A program made the translations under genes and the position numbers. Shown piece by piece: positions 22,920 to 32,699 of a stretch of DNA of 64,000 bases. The stretch is from positions 4,519,501 through 4,583,500 of the forward strand of contig NZ_CP065511.1 in NCBI RefSeq assembly GCF_022811925.1, written 5' to 3'. Under the pieces are notes generated by a model. The model was not told the origin of the DNA, made no database searches, and worked only from the letters and a program-made list of their open reading frames with translations. This stretch comes from Cytobacillus oceanisediminis. Its GTDB lineage: Bacteria; Bacillota; Bacilli; Bacillales; Cytobacillaceae. The first letter of the stretch is position 1, and every line of letters starts with the position of its first letter.

Positions 22920-23690
22920 CTATGACCTCCCCTCCAGCTTTTCTCTTTTGCCTTGAATGCTTTCTGTGATTTTCTCCCCAAGGGCAGCCTTTTGAAACTC
23001 AAACAGCTCTGAAATCCCTTCCTGTGCAGCACCCAGCATTTCCTGCAGCTGGGTATAAGAAAAAGTCGCTTCTTCTCCAGTTCCCTGAAGTTCCACAAAC
23101 TCACCGCTGCCAGTCATAACGACATTCATATCTACTTCAGCAGAGGAGTCTTCAATATAATTCAAATCCACTGCAGCCTGCTTATTTTTAAGAATTCCCA
23201 CGCTTGTGGCAGCAAGAAAATCATTGATTGGATAGTGAGTAAGCTTCTTGCTGCTGTATAGTTTATCCATCGCCTGTGCCATAGCAACAAAGGCTCCTGT
23301 AATGGATGCTGTCCGGGTCCCTCCATCCGCCTGGATTACGTCGCAATCAAGCCAAACCGTTCTTTCGCCAAGTGCATCAAGATCCACCACTGCACGGAGA
23401 GCACGGCCGATCAGGCGCTGGATTTCCATTGTTCTCCCTGAAATTTTCCCTTTCGCTGATTCCCTGATATTTCTCTGTTCTGTTGCTCTTGGAAGCATGG
23501 AATATTCAGCTGTTATCCAGCCTTTCCCCTGTCCCCTCATAAAAGGAGGGACCCTCTCATCGATACTTGCTGTACAAATCACCTTCGTGTCTCCCACGGT
23601 TATAAGGACAGAGCCCTCAGGATGCTTTAAGTAATCTGTTTCAATATGTATAGGCCTAAGCTGCTCCGGTTCACGTCCATCTGCACGCAT
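22920..23690 (-). CDS. rph: Ribonuclease PH
   Basis: Phosphorolytic 3'-5' exoribonuclease that trims tRNA 3' ends. 256 residues, about 10 longer than the B. subtilis enzyme. RNase PH fold with [13 protein letters not shown] and [20 protein letters not shown]...[11 protein letters not shown]. First gene of rph-rdgB-ysnB. GGGGG ribosome binding site before the ATG. Confidence 0.97.
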   Translation of the reverse strand: MRADGREPEQLRPIHIETDYLKHPEGSVLITVGDTKVICTASIDERVPPFMRGQGKGWITAEYSMLPRATEQRNIRESAKGKISGRTMEIQRLIGRALRAVVDLDALGERTVWLDCDVIQADGGTRTASITGAFVAMAQAMDKLYSSKKLTHYPINDFLAATSVGILKNKQAAVDLNYIEDSSAEVDMNVVMTGSGEFVELQGTGEEATFSYTQLQEMLGAAQEGISELFEFQKAALGEKITESIQGKREKLEGRS

Positions 23691-23792
23691 AAGCTGATTC
23701 CCCCTTCTTTTGCTAAGATAAAAATTATTTAGTACGACATATGTATCATTTGCTCAGGTACATTGGCATGCCTTCATTTTACCAACAAAGAA

Positions 23793-23829
23793 GAGGCGGC
23801 ATTAAATGCCAACCCCTTTTTCCTGTTAC
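23793..23829 (-). terminator. Possible terminator after gerM
   Basis: Hairpin GGCATTTAATGCC flanked by purine/pyrimidine-complementary arms (AAAGGGG..., CCTCTT) 25 bp past the gerM stop. The T-tract is interrupted, so termination is only likely. Confidence 0.5.
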
Positions 23830-23855
23830 TATATAGTATAACAAAATCTGGTCTA

Positions 23856-24923
23856 TTAAAAACTTCCTGTATTCACATTTTCAGGACGGGTTACAGGTTC
23901 GGATAGTTTTTGGCCATCCTCATTGACAATCTCTGCTTTGCCATCGACTGTGACCGCCACACTTTCGATGCCCTTTTGTTCTGTCAGTGAAAGGACAAGG
24001 GCATTCAGCAAGTGCTTGGAAATCATTTTCTCTTCGAAGCTGCTGAAGACATTCTCATTGAAGTTTAATGTGACTTTTCCTTCTTCAATTTTAGGAGCTT
24101 CAAGCAGCTCTACATCCGGAAGGAAGTCTGTCACCAGATTGGAAGCATAGTTCGGCCCTTTTATCAGTTCGGATACAACCGCTTCAACTTTATTGTCCAT
24201 ATCATTGCTGACACGCTTGGTGACAGGCACGTAATAATAGTTTTCTTCATCCCCGCCCAGATAATAAACGGTAACCGGCTTCGTATTCGTGATATCCACT
24301 ACTTCCGTTGTATCCATGTTTATTCCATTAGCTCTGCTTAACGCCGAACTGACCGGAGTGCCATTCACAGGCATCTCTTTTAATTCATGTCCGTTTAATG
24401 TCAGCTTAACTTTATCAATGGAATCAAATTGTGTAAGTGTCCAGGTAACTGATTGAAGAATATTCTTTTCATCTTCTGGAGCATATTCCTGAAATTCTTT
24501 TGAAAAATCAACGGTTGCAACTTTATCTTTAATATTTACAGAAACTTTTGTATCAGCCGGAAGGACTGCTCGGAAATCATTAGGAAGAAGCTCTGTAACA
24601 GGACCGTTTTCTACCAGATACTCTAACGCCTGTGTAGCAACTGAATTAGTTTTTGGAAGATCAATTGTCTGGGGAACGACATACCCATTCTTATCAATCA
24701 AGTAAAGCTCTGTTTTAAGATTTGCCGTAACACCCTCTTCATTTTCGGCTGTTTCTTTTCCAGCTGTTTCTTCGGCAACACTTTCGCCTTCATCGGTATA
24801 AGATACTGCTTTTGGCGGATCGACTTTTTCCTTCCCCTGGCTTCCAAACAATCCGCAGCCTGATAATAGAACAGATGATACCAGCACAGCTGACACTATA
24901 GACGTTTTTTTATTTAAAGACAT
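23856..24923 (-). CDS. gerM: Spore germination/sporulation lipoprotein GerM
   Basis: 355 residues. Lipoprotein signal with lipobox LSGC (Cys23), an acidic linker (about 35-70), then two GerMN domains (about 75-205 and 215-345), the arrangement of B. subtilis GerM, which localises to the asymmetric septum and supports sporulation and germination. ATG behind GGGGGG. In B. subtilis the gene lies between rph and racE; here recQ is inserted upstream. Confidence 0.94.
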   Translation of the reverse strand: MSLNKKTSIVSAVLVSSVLLSGCGLFGSQGKEKVDPPKAVSYTDEGESVAEETAGKETAENEEGVTANLKTELYLIDKNGYVVPQTIDLPKTNSVATQALEYLVENGPVTELLPNDFRAVLPADTKVSVNIKDKVATVDFSKEFQEYAPEDEKNILQSVTWTLTQFDSIDKVKLTLNGHELKEMPVNGTPVSSALSRANGINMDTTEVVDITNTKPVTVYYLGGDEENYYYVPVTKRVSNDMDNKVEAVVSELIKGPNYASNLVTDFLPDVELLEAPKIEEGKVTLNFNENVFSSFEEKMISKHLLNALVLSLTEQKGIESVAVTVDGKAEIVNEDGQKLSEPVTRPENVNTGSF

Positions 24924-25061
24924 ACATAATCCCCCCTGAGACAGTTTGTACTACATGTATACGAGCCTATCTGAAATTTAGACCGTCTTTTGGGATAAAA
25001 GTGTTAATAGATTTTTGACAAATTTGGACAAATCGGAAAGAGGTGTGAAATGGCATCCATT

Positions 25062-25092
25062 AAAAAAAGAAGCCCCCATAAGGAGCTTCTCT
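25062..25092 (-). terminator. Terminator of recQ
   Basis: Stem GAAGCTCC / GGGGGCTTC followed by seven T on the minus strand, beginning 2 bp past the recQ stop. Confidence 0.9.
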
Positions 25093-25093
25093 G

Positions 25094-27247
25094 TCAAATT
25101 TGTTTCTGCAGTTCATCTTTTACCAGGACGGCTTTGATTTTAAAATAATCTATTTCTTCCGGAAGTTCATCTTTAATTGGTTTAAGTTTGTCTCTTCCAG
25201 CTTTTTCAGCAGCCTGTAAAACGAGCTTTTCTTCAGTTTCATTGAAAATATCTGACCAGTCAATTACATTGCCTTCTCTGATAGAGCGAAATATATGCTC
25301 TTGAATTGTTATCAGTGAGAAATTTCGCTTTTTGGCTATTTCCCTTATTGAATCTCCATCCTTGTAATAGTCAAAGGAAATCTGGTAGCTTGGACGATCA
25401 TCTATAGGTTCCTCTGTTTTTGGCGGCGCTTCTGCTGCAGGCTTAGGGGAAATATTATGTTCTTCGGCAAATTCTTTAATAGCCTGGATAAAGTCTTCCC
25501 CATACTTTTCAAACTTCATTTGCCCTATACCTTTAATATTTAACATCATGTCTTTGCTGACGGGAAAATAGCGGCTCATTTCTTTTAATGCTGCATCAGC
25601 AAAAACTACGAAAGGAGGGACATTTTCCTCATCTGCAATCTTTTTCCTGAGCTTTCTCAGGATCTCGAAGAGTTCATTGTTTTCTTCTGTTTCCTGAACA
25701 GGCACAGGCTCATTTATTTTCATGGATAATCTTTTCTGCCCCTTCAAAACGGGAACTGCACTGGCGGATAGCCTTACTGTCGGATATTTTCCATCTGTTA
25801 AAATCAGATAGTCCTCAGCGAGCAGATAGTTTATCATATCAGCAATCTCTTTTTCTTTGCGGTTTTTCAGCAATCCAAATGTTGAAAGTGTATGAAAATT
25901 CATTTCGCGGATTCTCTTATTAGTGGAGCCTTTCAAAACCTGGGCTGTCAAAGTAATGCCAAATCTTTCTCCCATTCGCTTAATGCATGAAAAAATCATT
26001 AAAGCTTCCTGAGTAATATCCATGCTTGTCCGTTCATCCAGACAGCTGCTGCATTTGCCGCATTGAATAGGTTCAGCATTCTCATCAAAATATTCAATGA
26101 TATAGGACTGGAGGCATTTTTCTGTATGGCAGTAATTAACCATATCCTTAAGCTTGCTGTATTCCTGCTCCATTTTCCGGGGATCCAGACTGCTCTCCTC
26201 TATCAAAAACTTCTGCAGCTGGATATCCTGAGGAGCAAACAGCAGGTAGCATGTGCTATCCACCCCATCTCTGCCAGCCCTTCCCGCTTCCTGATAATAA
26301 GCTTCAATGTTTCGCGGAAGGTTATAGTGGATGACATATCTGACATTGGATTTATCAATCCCCATTCCAAAAGCATTCGTTGCAATCATAATATCTGATT
26401 TATCGTATACAAAGGCATCCTGTGCTTCTTTTCGTTCTTCTTCCTTTAGGCCTGCATGATATTTGGCAGCTGAGCAGTTCTTGCCTTTTAAAAATTGGTA
26501 CAGCTGGTCCGTTTCCTTGCGGCTTGAAGTGTATATAATTCCCGCTTCGTTTTTATGTTTCTTTATGGTCTGCAATATAAAGTCCCTTTTGTTAACACCT
26601 TTCAAAACTTGGAAAGATAAATTCTCCCTTGCAAAACCAGTAATGAACGTATTTTCCTCTTTTATGTTTAAAAGCCTGCGAATATCATCTGCAACATCCC
26701 GTGTTGCTGTTGCTGTCAAAGCAGCGATTACAGGTTTCTGGTTCAGGCTGTTAAGCTCAGCGACAACGGAACGATAACTTGGTCTGAAGTCATGCCCCCA
26801 TTGAGAGATGCAGTGCGCCTCATCAAAGACGATAGCACTAATTGAAATAACGTTTAATAATTCCAAAAAGGCCATGGAACCAAATCGTTCCGGCGCCACA
26901 TACACGAGCTTATATTCACCATTACGTATTCCGGCCACAACATGCTGATACTCGGCAGAAGACAGTGTGCTGTTGATAAAAGCAGCCGGGATGCCGGCAA
27001 GGCTAAGGGCATCTACTTGATCTTTCATCAGGGAAATTAAGGGAGAAATCACAATGGCCGTTCCGGGGAGTACAAGAGCGGGTATTTGGAAGCAGATTGA
27101 CTTTCCGCCTCCAGTTGGGAGAATGCCAAGAGTATTGGTTTGAGAAAGGATATTTTGAATAATCTCCTGTTGTCCGGGGCGGAAAGTGGTATATCCAAAA
27201 TATTTTTTCAGATAGTTTTCGGCTTGTGCCAGCAAATTGATCACCAA
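25094..27247 (-). CDS. recQ: RecQ-family ATP-dependent DNA helicase
   Basis: 717 residues, a 3'-5' helicase for recombination and fork repair. Walker A LPTGGGKS near 40, [17 protein letters not shown] near 137, helicase C-terminal domain with [10 protein letters not shown], a zinc-binding RQC module ([17 protein letters not shown] near 375-405), an HRDC domain (about 525-600) and an extra C-terminal helix-turn-helix region (about 625-700), making it longer than B. subtilis RecQ (591). The start is uncertain: TTG 27247, GTG 27244 or TTG 27235, the last aligning best with RecQ N-termini. It interrupts the gerM-racE order of B. subtilis. Confidence 0.93.
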   Translation of the reverse strand: MVINLLAQAENYLKKYFGYTTFRPGQQEIIQNILSQTNTLGILPTGGGKSICFQIPALVLPGTAIVISPLISLMKDQVDALSLAGIPAAFINSTLSSAEYQHVVAGIRNGEYKLVYVAPERFGSMAFLELLNVISISAIVFDEAHCISQWGHDFRPSYRSVVAELNSLNQKPVIAALTATATRDVADDIRRLLNIKEENTFITGFARENLSFQVLKGVNKRDFILQTIKKHKNEAGIIYTSSRKETDQLYQFLKGKNCSAAKYHAGLKEEERKEAQDAFVYDKSDIMIATNAFGMGIDKSNVRYVIHYNLPRNIEAYYQEAGRAGRDGVDSTCYLLFAPQDIQLQKFLIEESSLDPRKMEQEYSKLKDMVNYCHTEKCLQSYIIEYFDENAEPIQCGKCSSCLDERTSMDITQEALMIFSCIKRMGERFGITLTAQVLKGSTNKRIREMNFHTLSTFGLLKNRKEKEIADMINYLLAEDYLILTDGKYPTVRLSASAVPVLKGQKRLSMKINEPVPVQETEENNELFEILRKLRKKIADEENVPPFVVFADAALKEMSRYFPVSKDMMLNIKGIGQMKFEKYGEDFIQAIKEFAEEHNISPKPAAEAPPKTEEPIDDRPSYQISFDYYKDGDSIREIAKKRNFSLITIQEHIFRSIREGNVIDWSDIFNETEEKLVLQAAEKAGRDKLKPIKDELPEEIDYFKIKAVLVKDELQKQI

Positions 27248-27313
27248 CTCAACTAATATATTTTGTCTTTCATTCTCATGATACCAAAGCTTTTTAAAAA
27301 TGTAATCCTAAAA

Positions 27314-27553
27314 GAAAAGCGGAAGCGCCTTGCCCACGAAGGAACGCAGACTAAGAACGCCACGTCCTGTGGCAACGTCCGCATGACCCCCATCCTCTCA
27401 AAAGCTGCCGCTTTTGGTCGTGCGATGATTATGCTGTTCGAAGCCTTCCTTGTCCTAGGGGCCCCCGAGGGGGTAGGCGCTCCTCCTAAAAGCTACCGCT
27501 TTTAGTCGTGCGATGATAAAGCTGTCGAAGCATTCCTTGTGGAGCTAGACAGT
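27314..27553 (+). repeat. Dispersed repeat, compound copy (family A)
   Basis: Starts with GAAAAGCGGAAGCGCCTTGC and contains the structured module with arms GCAGAC/GTCCGC and GCCAC/GTGGC. It then has two copies of an AAAAGCTNCCGCTTTT palindrome followed by GTCGTGCGATGAT, a CCCCCGAGGGGGTAGGCGC segment, and ends in GGAGCTAGACAGTTATCC. It fills most of the recQ-racE gap. Confidence 0.8.
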
Positions 27554-27583
27554 TATCCGCGTTCAAAATTTTATACTTATCTT

Positions 27584-27618
27584 TAAAAAACACCTTCTGA
27601 AAAAGTTCAGAAGATGTC
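27584..27618 (-). terminator. Terminator of racE
   Basis: Stem ACATCTTCTGAA / TTCAGAAGGTGT followed by six T on the minus strand. Confidence 0.9.
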
Positions 27619-27626
27619 CGTATTTG

Positions 27627-28421
27627 TTAAAGCGATATTTTTTCTACGGTTTTTACAGGAAAACCCAGCCACTTTGAAGCAATTTTAGAAAAAATGGCCG
27701 TTGAGCCCGTTGTGCAGAATTTATATTCAGGGTTCTCATCAGCAGCTTTAAGCATTCCATAGTGATGAAGGATGGTACTTGCTTCCCTTGCTGTTTCCTC
27801 ACCGGAACTGATGACATTTACGTCTTTTCCCATTACATTTTTTATAATTGGTTCTAATAAAGGATAATGGGTACATCCGAGAATGAGTGTATCCATTCCT
27901 TTGCCTTTAATAGGCTGAAGAGTCTCAGCCACGATCTTTTTGGCAACAGAGCCTTCATACTCCCCGCTCTCTACAAGAGGAACGAATTTAGGGCATGCCA
28001 GACTATGCACATCAGATCTCCTGTTTAACTGAATCAGCGCATTTTCATATGCCTTGCTTTTGACTGTGCCTTCTGTGCCAATGACACCAATTTTATGATT
28101 TTTCGTTACTTTTATAGCTGTTCTGGCCCCAGGGAAAATGACACCGATAACCGGTATCGTCAGTTCCCTGCGTATTTCTTCCAGGGCTACAGCAGTAGCA
28201 GTATTACAGGCAATGATCAGCATTTTAATATTTCTGCCAAGCAAGTATTTCGTCATTTGCCAGGTAAAGGATTTTACCTCGTCACCAGGCCGGGGGCCAT
28301 AAGGGCATCGGGCTGTATCTCCAAGGTAAACAATATCTTCATTTGGCAGCTGCCGCATGATTTCTTTTGCGACTGTTAAGCCTCCGACTCCGGAGTCAAT
28401 AATTCCTATAGGTTGTTTCAC
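27627..28421 (-). CDS. racE: Glutamate racemase
   Basis: Supplies D-glutamate for peptidoglycan. The catalytic cysteines are in IACNTATA and [11 protein letters not shown], and the N-terminus [16 protein letters not shown] is typical. I choose GTG at 28421 ([14 protein letters not shown]), giving 264 residues in line with B. subtilis RacE; a frame extending to 28451 would overlap ysmB. Downstream of ysmB, as in B. subtilis. Confidence 0.96.
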   Translation of the reverse strand: MKQPIGIIDSGVGGLTVAKEIMRQLPNEDIVYLGDTARCPYGPRPGDEVKSFTWQMTKYLLGRNIKMLIIACNTATAVALEEIRRELTIPVIGVIFPGARTAIKVTKNHKIGVIGTEGTVKSKAYENALIQLNRRSDVHSLACPKFVPLVESGEYEGSVAKKIVAETLQPIKGKGMDTLILGCTHYPLLEPIIKNVMGKDVNVISSGEETAREASTILHHYGMLKAADENPEYKFCTTGSTAIFSKIASKWLGFPVKTVEKISL

Positions 28422-28431
28422 AAGTACCGCC

Positions 28432-28890
28432 TCATTCTCCTCGCATATCATGGTGTAATTTCATTAAGTTATCTTTTAAGAACAAGACCTCATTATGTGA
28501 AGAATTTTTAAGAACTTCTTTTAGATAATCCTGGCGTTTTTTTATAACTTCTTCAATAATCCGCTCTCCTTCTTCAAGCAGGTGGATCCTGACCACTCTT
28601 CGGTCATTTGGGTCTTTTACCCTTTTCACAAGGGTGTTTTTCTCCATTCTGTCAACAAGATCTGTTGTCGTGCTGCATGCAAGATACATTTTGTTTGACA
28701 GCTCACCGATGGTCATATCGCCTTCTTCAAAAAGCCATTGCAATGCAACAAACTGAGGAGGGGTAATGGTGAAATCACTTAGAATTTCCCTTCCCTTCTG
28801 CTTGATAATGCCGGATATGTATCTTAAGTCTTTCTCAATTTCAGCTACCACATCATTTATTTCATTTGTTTTAGGATCTTCAAGCTTCAT
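28432..28890 (-). CDS. ysmB: MarR-family transcriptional regulator YsmB
   Basis: 152 residues with a winged helix-turn-helix (about 45-120): [31 protein letters not shown] as helix-turn-helix and [14 protein letters not shown] as the wing, flanked by N- and C-terminal dimerisation helices. Target and effector unknown. Position next to racE and gerE matches B. subtilis YsmB. Confidence 0.9.
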   Translation of the reverse strand: MKLEDPKTNEINDVVAEIEKDLRYISGIIKQKGREILSDFTITPPQFVALQWLFEEGDMTIGELSNKMYLACSTTTDLVDRMEKNTLVKRVKDPNDRRVVRIHLLEEGERIIEEVIKKRQDYLKEVLKNSSHNEVLFLKDNLMKLHHDMRGE

Positions 28891-29049
28891 TCTTAAACAC
28901 TCCCATTTAAGCTTTTACGACGTTTTCTGCCCTTGTGCATTTATTTTCACCTTTTTCCGTAAAAATTTCAAGACAGAAATAAATCCAATAATGAAAAAAT
29001 CCCTTTATAAATGTGATAACCGGCTTCCCAGAAGGATAGCCGGTCTAAA

Positions 29050-29274
29050 TTAAAGTTCTAGCTCTCCCATTCGAAGGAGCTCTACAACAGCTTGTGATCG
29101 CCCCTTTACACCAAGCTTTTGCATGGCATTGGAAATGTGGTTCCGAACCGTTTTTTCACTTATAAACAATTCACCAGCGATTTCCCTTGTTGTTTTATCT
29201 TGTACTAACAATTCGAATACTTCTCTTTCTCGTTTGGTGAGTAACGGCTTGTGAGTATATTCATTCTCCTTCAA
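29050..29274 (-). CDS. gerE: Late mother-cell transcription factor GerE
   Basis: 74 residues, a stand-alone LuxR-type helix-turn-helix (LTKREREVFELL, TTREIAGELFISEKTVRNHISNAMQKLGV) that regulates coat genes in the sigma-K stage of sporulation. The start is TTG at 29274, 9 bases after AAGGAGGG, which gives exactly the B. subtilis GerE length; the longer frame to 29355 would cross the promoter. A stem near 29015-29046 (ACCGGC/GCCGGT) may be its terminator. Confidence 0.96.
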   Translation of the reverse strand: MKENEYTHKPLLTKREREVFELLVQDKTTREIAGELFISEKTVRNHISNAMQKLGVKGRSQAVVELLRMGELEL

Positions 29275-29339
29275 GTATTGTAACCCTCCTTGCCTTTCGC
29301 CAGCTATGAACCGCGGGATGGGTATATATTTAGTCACCA

Positions 29340-29368
29340 TATCATATGTCAGCAAAACAGCCGAAGTG
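29340..29368 (-). promoter_or_regulatory. Candidate sigma-K promoter of gerE
   Basis: Minus strand CAC, 17 bp, CATATGATA, which fits the sigma-K pattern (AC, then CATANNNTA). It lies about 66 bp before the TTG start. gerE is sigma-K dependent in B. subtilis. Confidence 0.65.
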
Positions 29369-29420
29369 ACTATATTTAGTGAAAGGAGAAAGTTATTTTC
29401 AAAAATGTGCCATTGTGCCG

Positions 29421-29885
29421 CTAGGCCCGTACTTTAACCCCGCTTTTCAGCATTTCTTTCATTTCTTCGGTCCAAGGCACACCCTTGCCTGTCACCTTTG
29501 ATATCTGCACCATCGTCCCTCTGCCGGTGAAGCAAACTGAACCATCTGATTTCTTGCCCATATAATGAAGATCAACAGAAGAATTACCTATTGAAGCAGC
29601 TTTTACATATATTTGTATCTCTTCATCAAAGAAAACCTGGCGGATAAAATCGCACTGGAGGTCTGCTACGACTGGTATGGTTTCGTTATCAGGCTTTACC
29701 CAGTCCTGCATGAAGCCTTTACTTTTGAAAAATTCTATCCGTGCTTCTTCATAATATGTGAATGGAACGGTATTGTTCAAATGTCCAAACATATCTGTTT
29801 CAGAAAATCTGACTTTTACTGGATGAAAGAAAATGAATTCTTCTTCCCATTTTTTAAAATCGTCAATATAGCTCAATTTTTTCAT
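29421..29885 (-). CDS. ysmA: Acyl-CoA thioesterase-like hotdog protein YsmA
   Basis: 154 residues of a 4-hydroxybenzoyl-CoA thioesterase-type hotdog fold. It has VRFSETDMFGHLNNTVPFTY (about 25-44) with the catalytic Asp region. It probably hydrolyses an acyl-CoA; the substrate is unknown. It has its own promoter region with a TetR/FadR-like palindrome, suggesting a link to fatty acid degradation that the position alone would not reveal. Confidence 0.88.
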   Translation of the reverse strand: MKKLSYIDDFKKWEEEFIFFHPVKVRFSETDMFGHLNNTVPFTYYEEARIEFFKSKGFMQDWVKPDNETIPVVADLQCDFIRQVFFDEEIQIYVKAASIGNSSVDLHYMGKKSDGSVCFTGRGTMVQISKVTGKGVPWTEEMKEMLKSGVKVRA

Positions 29886-29906
29886 GCTGGTTCCTCCCGG
29901 CTATTA

Positions 29907-29926
29907 ATGAATGAGCGCTCACTCTT
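29907..29926 (-). promoter_or_regulatory. FadR-like palindromic operator upstream of ysmA
   Basis: ATGAATGAGCGCTCACTCTT, with perfect core TGAGCGCTCA, lies between a TATAAT-like -10 (about 29935-29941) and the ysmA start. The left half matches the FadR half-site WTGAATGA. Confidence 0.5.
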
Positions 29927-29987
29927 TTATATTTTATTATAGTGTTTTTGGAATTATTTGAACACCAAAACCTTTCAGCTCTGAATG

Positions 29988-30019
29988 CAAAAACCCCTCT
30001 CCAAAAAGGAAAGGGGTTC
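29988..30019 (-). terminator. Terminator of sdhCAB
   Basis: Stem AACCCCTTTCC / GGAGAGGGGTT with T-run, 8 bp past the sdhB stop. Confidence 0.9.
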
Positions 30020-30027
30020 TATGATGT

Positions 30028-30795
30028 TTAGATCTGGTCGCTTCCAAAGAAGTTTTTGAAAGACTGGAATGTTGTATCGCGGTTAAGTGCCGCGATGGAT
30101 GTTGTTAAAGGAATGCCTTTCGGGCAGGACTGTACGCAGTTTTGAGAGTTTCCGCAGTTGGCAAGTCCGCCATCACCCATGATTTGCTCCAGGCGTTCTG
30201 CTTTATTCATTTCACCAGTTGGGTGAGCATTGAACAAACGAACCTGTGATAAAGGAGCTGGCCCGATAAAGTCAGATTTGCTGTTTACATTCGGGCATGC
30301 TTCCAGACAAACACCGCATGTCATGCACTTTGACAGTTCATATGCCCATTGGCGCTTTCTCTCAGGCATACGCGGTCCTGGTCCCAAATCATAAGTACCA
30401 TCGATCGGAATCCACGCTTTAACCTTTTTCAAGGAGTCAAACATACGGCTTCTGTCGACCTGCAGGTCACGGACTACAGGGAACGTGCGCATCGGCTCAA
30501 GACGGATCGGCTGTTCCAGCTGATCTACAAGTGCCGTACAGGACTGGCGGGGCTTTCCATTGATAATCATTGAACATGCACCGCAGACTTCTTCAAGGCA
30601 GTTCATATCCCATGCGATTGGAGTAGTCTGTTCGCCCTTCACATTAACCGGATTACGGCGAATTTCCATTAGAGCAGAAATAACGTTCATATTTGGACGG
30701 TAATCTATTTCAAACTCTTCCTGAAAAGGGGCTGAATCAGGAGTATCCTGGCGGCTGATTACAAAACGGACTGTTTTAGTTTTTGTTTCTTGCAT
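30028..30795 (-). CDS. sdhB: Succinate dehydrogenase iron-sulfur subunit
   Basis: 255 residues. The [2Fe-2S] cluster cysteines lie in CLEEVCGACSM and the later RQSC; the [4Fe-4S]/[3Fe-4S] ferredoxin part has CMTCGVCLEACP and CGNSQNCVQSCPKG. It passes electrons from SdhA flavin to the SdhC haem/menaquinone site. Last gene of the operon, 3 bp behind sdhA, with a ribosome binding site overlapping the sdhA end. Confidence 0.97.
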   Translation of the reverse strand: MQETKTKTVRFVISRQDTPDSAPFQEEFEIDYRPNMNVISALMEIRRNPVNVKGEQTTPIAWDMNCLEEVCGACSMIINGKPRQSCTALVDQLEQPIRLEPMRTFPVVRDLQVDRSRMFDSLKKVKAWIPIDGTYDLGPGPRMPERKRQWAYELSKCMTCGVCLEACPNVNSKSDFIGPAPLSQVRLFNAHPTGEMNKAERLEQIMGDGGLANCGNSQNCVQSCPKGIPLTTSIAALNRDTTFQSFKNFFGSDQI

Positions 30796-30798
30796 GGA

Positions 30799-32559
30799 TT
30801 AATTCTCCCCTTTCTTTTTGGAATAGTCACGCTTACGCGGTTTTATTAAGCTTACATCAATGTCTTCATAATGGAATGCTGGAGCGGAATTTGCATCAAC
30901 AAACTTCGCCATTGTTGTTTTCATAAATTCCTCATCATTACGCTCTGGGAAATCCGGCTTATAGTGGGCACCGCGGCTTTCATTACGGTTGTAGGCACCA
31001 ATTGTAATAACACGTGCCAATTGAAGCATATTCTGCAATTGGCGCGTAAAGCTTGCACCCTGATTGCTCCATTTCGCAGTGTCATTAATATTGATGTTTT
31101 TATAGCGCTCCATAAGTTCAACAATTTTTTCATCTGTTTTCAAAAGCCTGTCGTTGTGGCGGACAACCGTTACATTGTCTGTCATCCATTCACCAAGCTC
31201 TTTATGAAGGACATATGCATTCTCTGTGCCATCAAGAGACATGATATTATTCCATTTTTCTTCTTCCTGTTTTACATGGCGGTCAAATAATGATGATGGC
31301 AGATCTTCAGCACTCTTATCCAGGCCGCTGATATATTTGACAGCATTCGGACCTGCCACCATACCGCCGTAAATGGCTGATAGTAGTGAGTTTGCACCCA
31401 GACGGTTGGCACCGTGCTGAGAATAATCACATTCACCTGCAGCAAATAAGCCAGGAATATTTGTCATCTGATCATAGTCAACCCATAGTCCGCCCATTGA
31501 ATAGTGGACAGCAGGGAAGATTTTCATTGGCACTTTACGAGGGTCTTCACCCTGGAATTTCTCATAGATTTCAATGATTCCGCCAAGCTTGATATCAAGC
31601 TCTTTAGGATCTTTATGGGAAAGATCAAGATAGACCATGTTCTCCCCATTAATGCCAAGCTTCTGGTTAACACACACGTCAAAAATTTCACGGGTTGCAA
31701 TATCACGGGGCACCAGGTTTCCATAAGCAGGATATTTCTCCTCAAGGAAGTACCATGGTTTTCCATCTTTATATGTCCAGACTCGTCCGCCTTCACCGCG
31801 CGCAGATTCACTCATTAGGCGAAGCTTATCGTCTCCCGGAATAGCGGTTGGGTGAATTTGAATAAATTCTCCATTTGCATAATAAGCGCCCTGCTGATAA
31901 ACGATTGAAGCAGCCGATCCAGTGTTGATAACCGAGTTAGTGGATTTTCCGAAGATAATTCCAGGTCCTCCGGAAGCCATAATTACAGCATCTGCAGCAA
32001 ATGACTTGATCTCCATAGAAGTCAGGTTCTGGGCAACGACACCTTTACAAGCTCCATCATCGTCGATTACTACCCCTAGGAATTCCCAGCCTTCGTACTT
32101 TGTTACTAACCCTGCCACTTCATGGCGGCGGACCTGCTCGTCCATCGCGTAAAGAAGCTGCTGACCTGTTGTAGCACCAGCGAATGCTGTACGGTGATGC
32201 TGTGTTCCACCAAAGCGGCGGAAATCCAGCAGTCCCTCAGGTGTACGATTAAACATAACACCCATACGGTCAAATAAGTGAATAATTCCTGGTGCTGCCT
32301 CTGCCATTGCTTTTACAGGCGGCTGGTTTGCCAGGAAGTCTCCGCCATAAATTGTATCGTCAAAATGAATCCAAGGAGAATCGCCTTCCCCTTTTGTATT
32401 TACTGCTCCGTTGATGCCGCCCTGGGCACAAACAGAGTGAGAACGTTTAACCGGCACTAAAGAAAATAATTCAACCGGAGTCCCGGATTCTGCAACTTTA
32501 ATTGTCGCCATTAAACCGGCTAATCCGCCGCCGACAACTATAACCTTTCCTTTACCCAT
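30799..32559 (-). CDS. sdhA: Succinate dehydrogenase flavoprotein subunit
   Basis: 586 residues, oxidises succinate to fumarate in the TCA cycle on the cytoplasmic face. Dinucleotide motif VVGGGLAGLMA at the N-terminus, covalent FAD histidine in HSVCAQGGING, HPTAIPG active-site region, and the FAAGECDYSQHGANRLGANSLLSA signature. Same length as the B. subtilis enzyme. A 140-bp spacer separates it from sdhC. Confidence 0.98.
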   Translation of the reverse strand: MGKGKVIVVGGGLAGLMATIKVAESGTPVELFSLVPVKRSHSVCAQGGINGAVNTKGEGDSPWIHFDDTIYGGDFLANQPPVKAMAEAAPGIIHLFDRMGVMFNRTPEGLLDFRRFGGTQHHRTAFAGATTGQQLLYAMDEQVRRHEVAGLVTKYEGWEFLGVVIDDDGACKGVVAQNLTSMEIKSFAADAVIMASGGPGIIFGKSTNSVINTGSAASIVYQQGAYYANGEFIQIHPTAIPGDDKLRLMSESARGEGGRVWTYKDGKPWYFLEEKYPAYGNLVPRDIATREIFDVCVNQKLGINGENMVYLDLSHKDPKELDIKLGGIIEIYEKFQGEDPRKVPMKIFPAVHYSMGGLWVDYDQMTNIPGLFAAGECDYSQHGANRLGANSLLSAIYGGMVAGPNAVKYISGLDKSAEDLPSSLFDRHVKQEEEKWNNIMSLDGTENAYVLHKELGEWMTDNVTVVRHNDRLLKTDEKIVELMERYKNININDTAKWSNQGASFTRQLQNMLQLARVITIGAYNRNESRGAHYKPDFPERNDEEFMKTTMAKFVDANSAPAFHYEDIDVSLIKPRKRDYSKKKGEN

Positions 32560-32592
32560 AGTGACTCACTCCCTAATTACTAGTACAACTTA

Positions 32593-32640
32593 GAAAAGCG
32601 CAGAGCGCCTGCCTATCGCGCTTAAAGCCAGACCGCTTCT
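32593..32640 (+). repeat. Degenerate short repeat in the sdhC-sdhA spacer (family A, tentative)
   Basis: AAAAGCGCAGAGCGCCTG resembles the family A left end (AAAAGCGCAAGCGCCTG), and the following GCGCTTAAAGCCAGACC is a weak match to the right end. If real, it is another copy inside an operon. Confidence 0.35.
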
Positions 32641-32699
32641 CAACGCTGCAATATTATTGGCACGTTTAAATCCAAAGTCTAATAGTCTTTTATTGTCTT

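Noticed and set aside
27263..27505. 80-codon ORF over the recQ-racE gap
   Set aside because: It is a translation of the dispersed repeat; the same peptide stretch (KRKRLAHEGTQTKNATSCGNV) appears from the copy at 50212, so it reflects repeat identity, not a protein.
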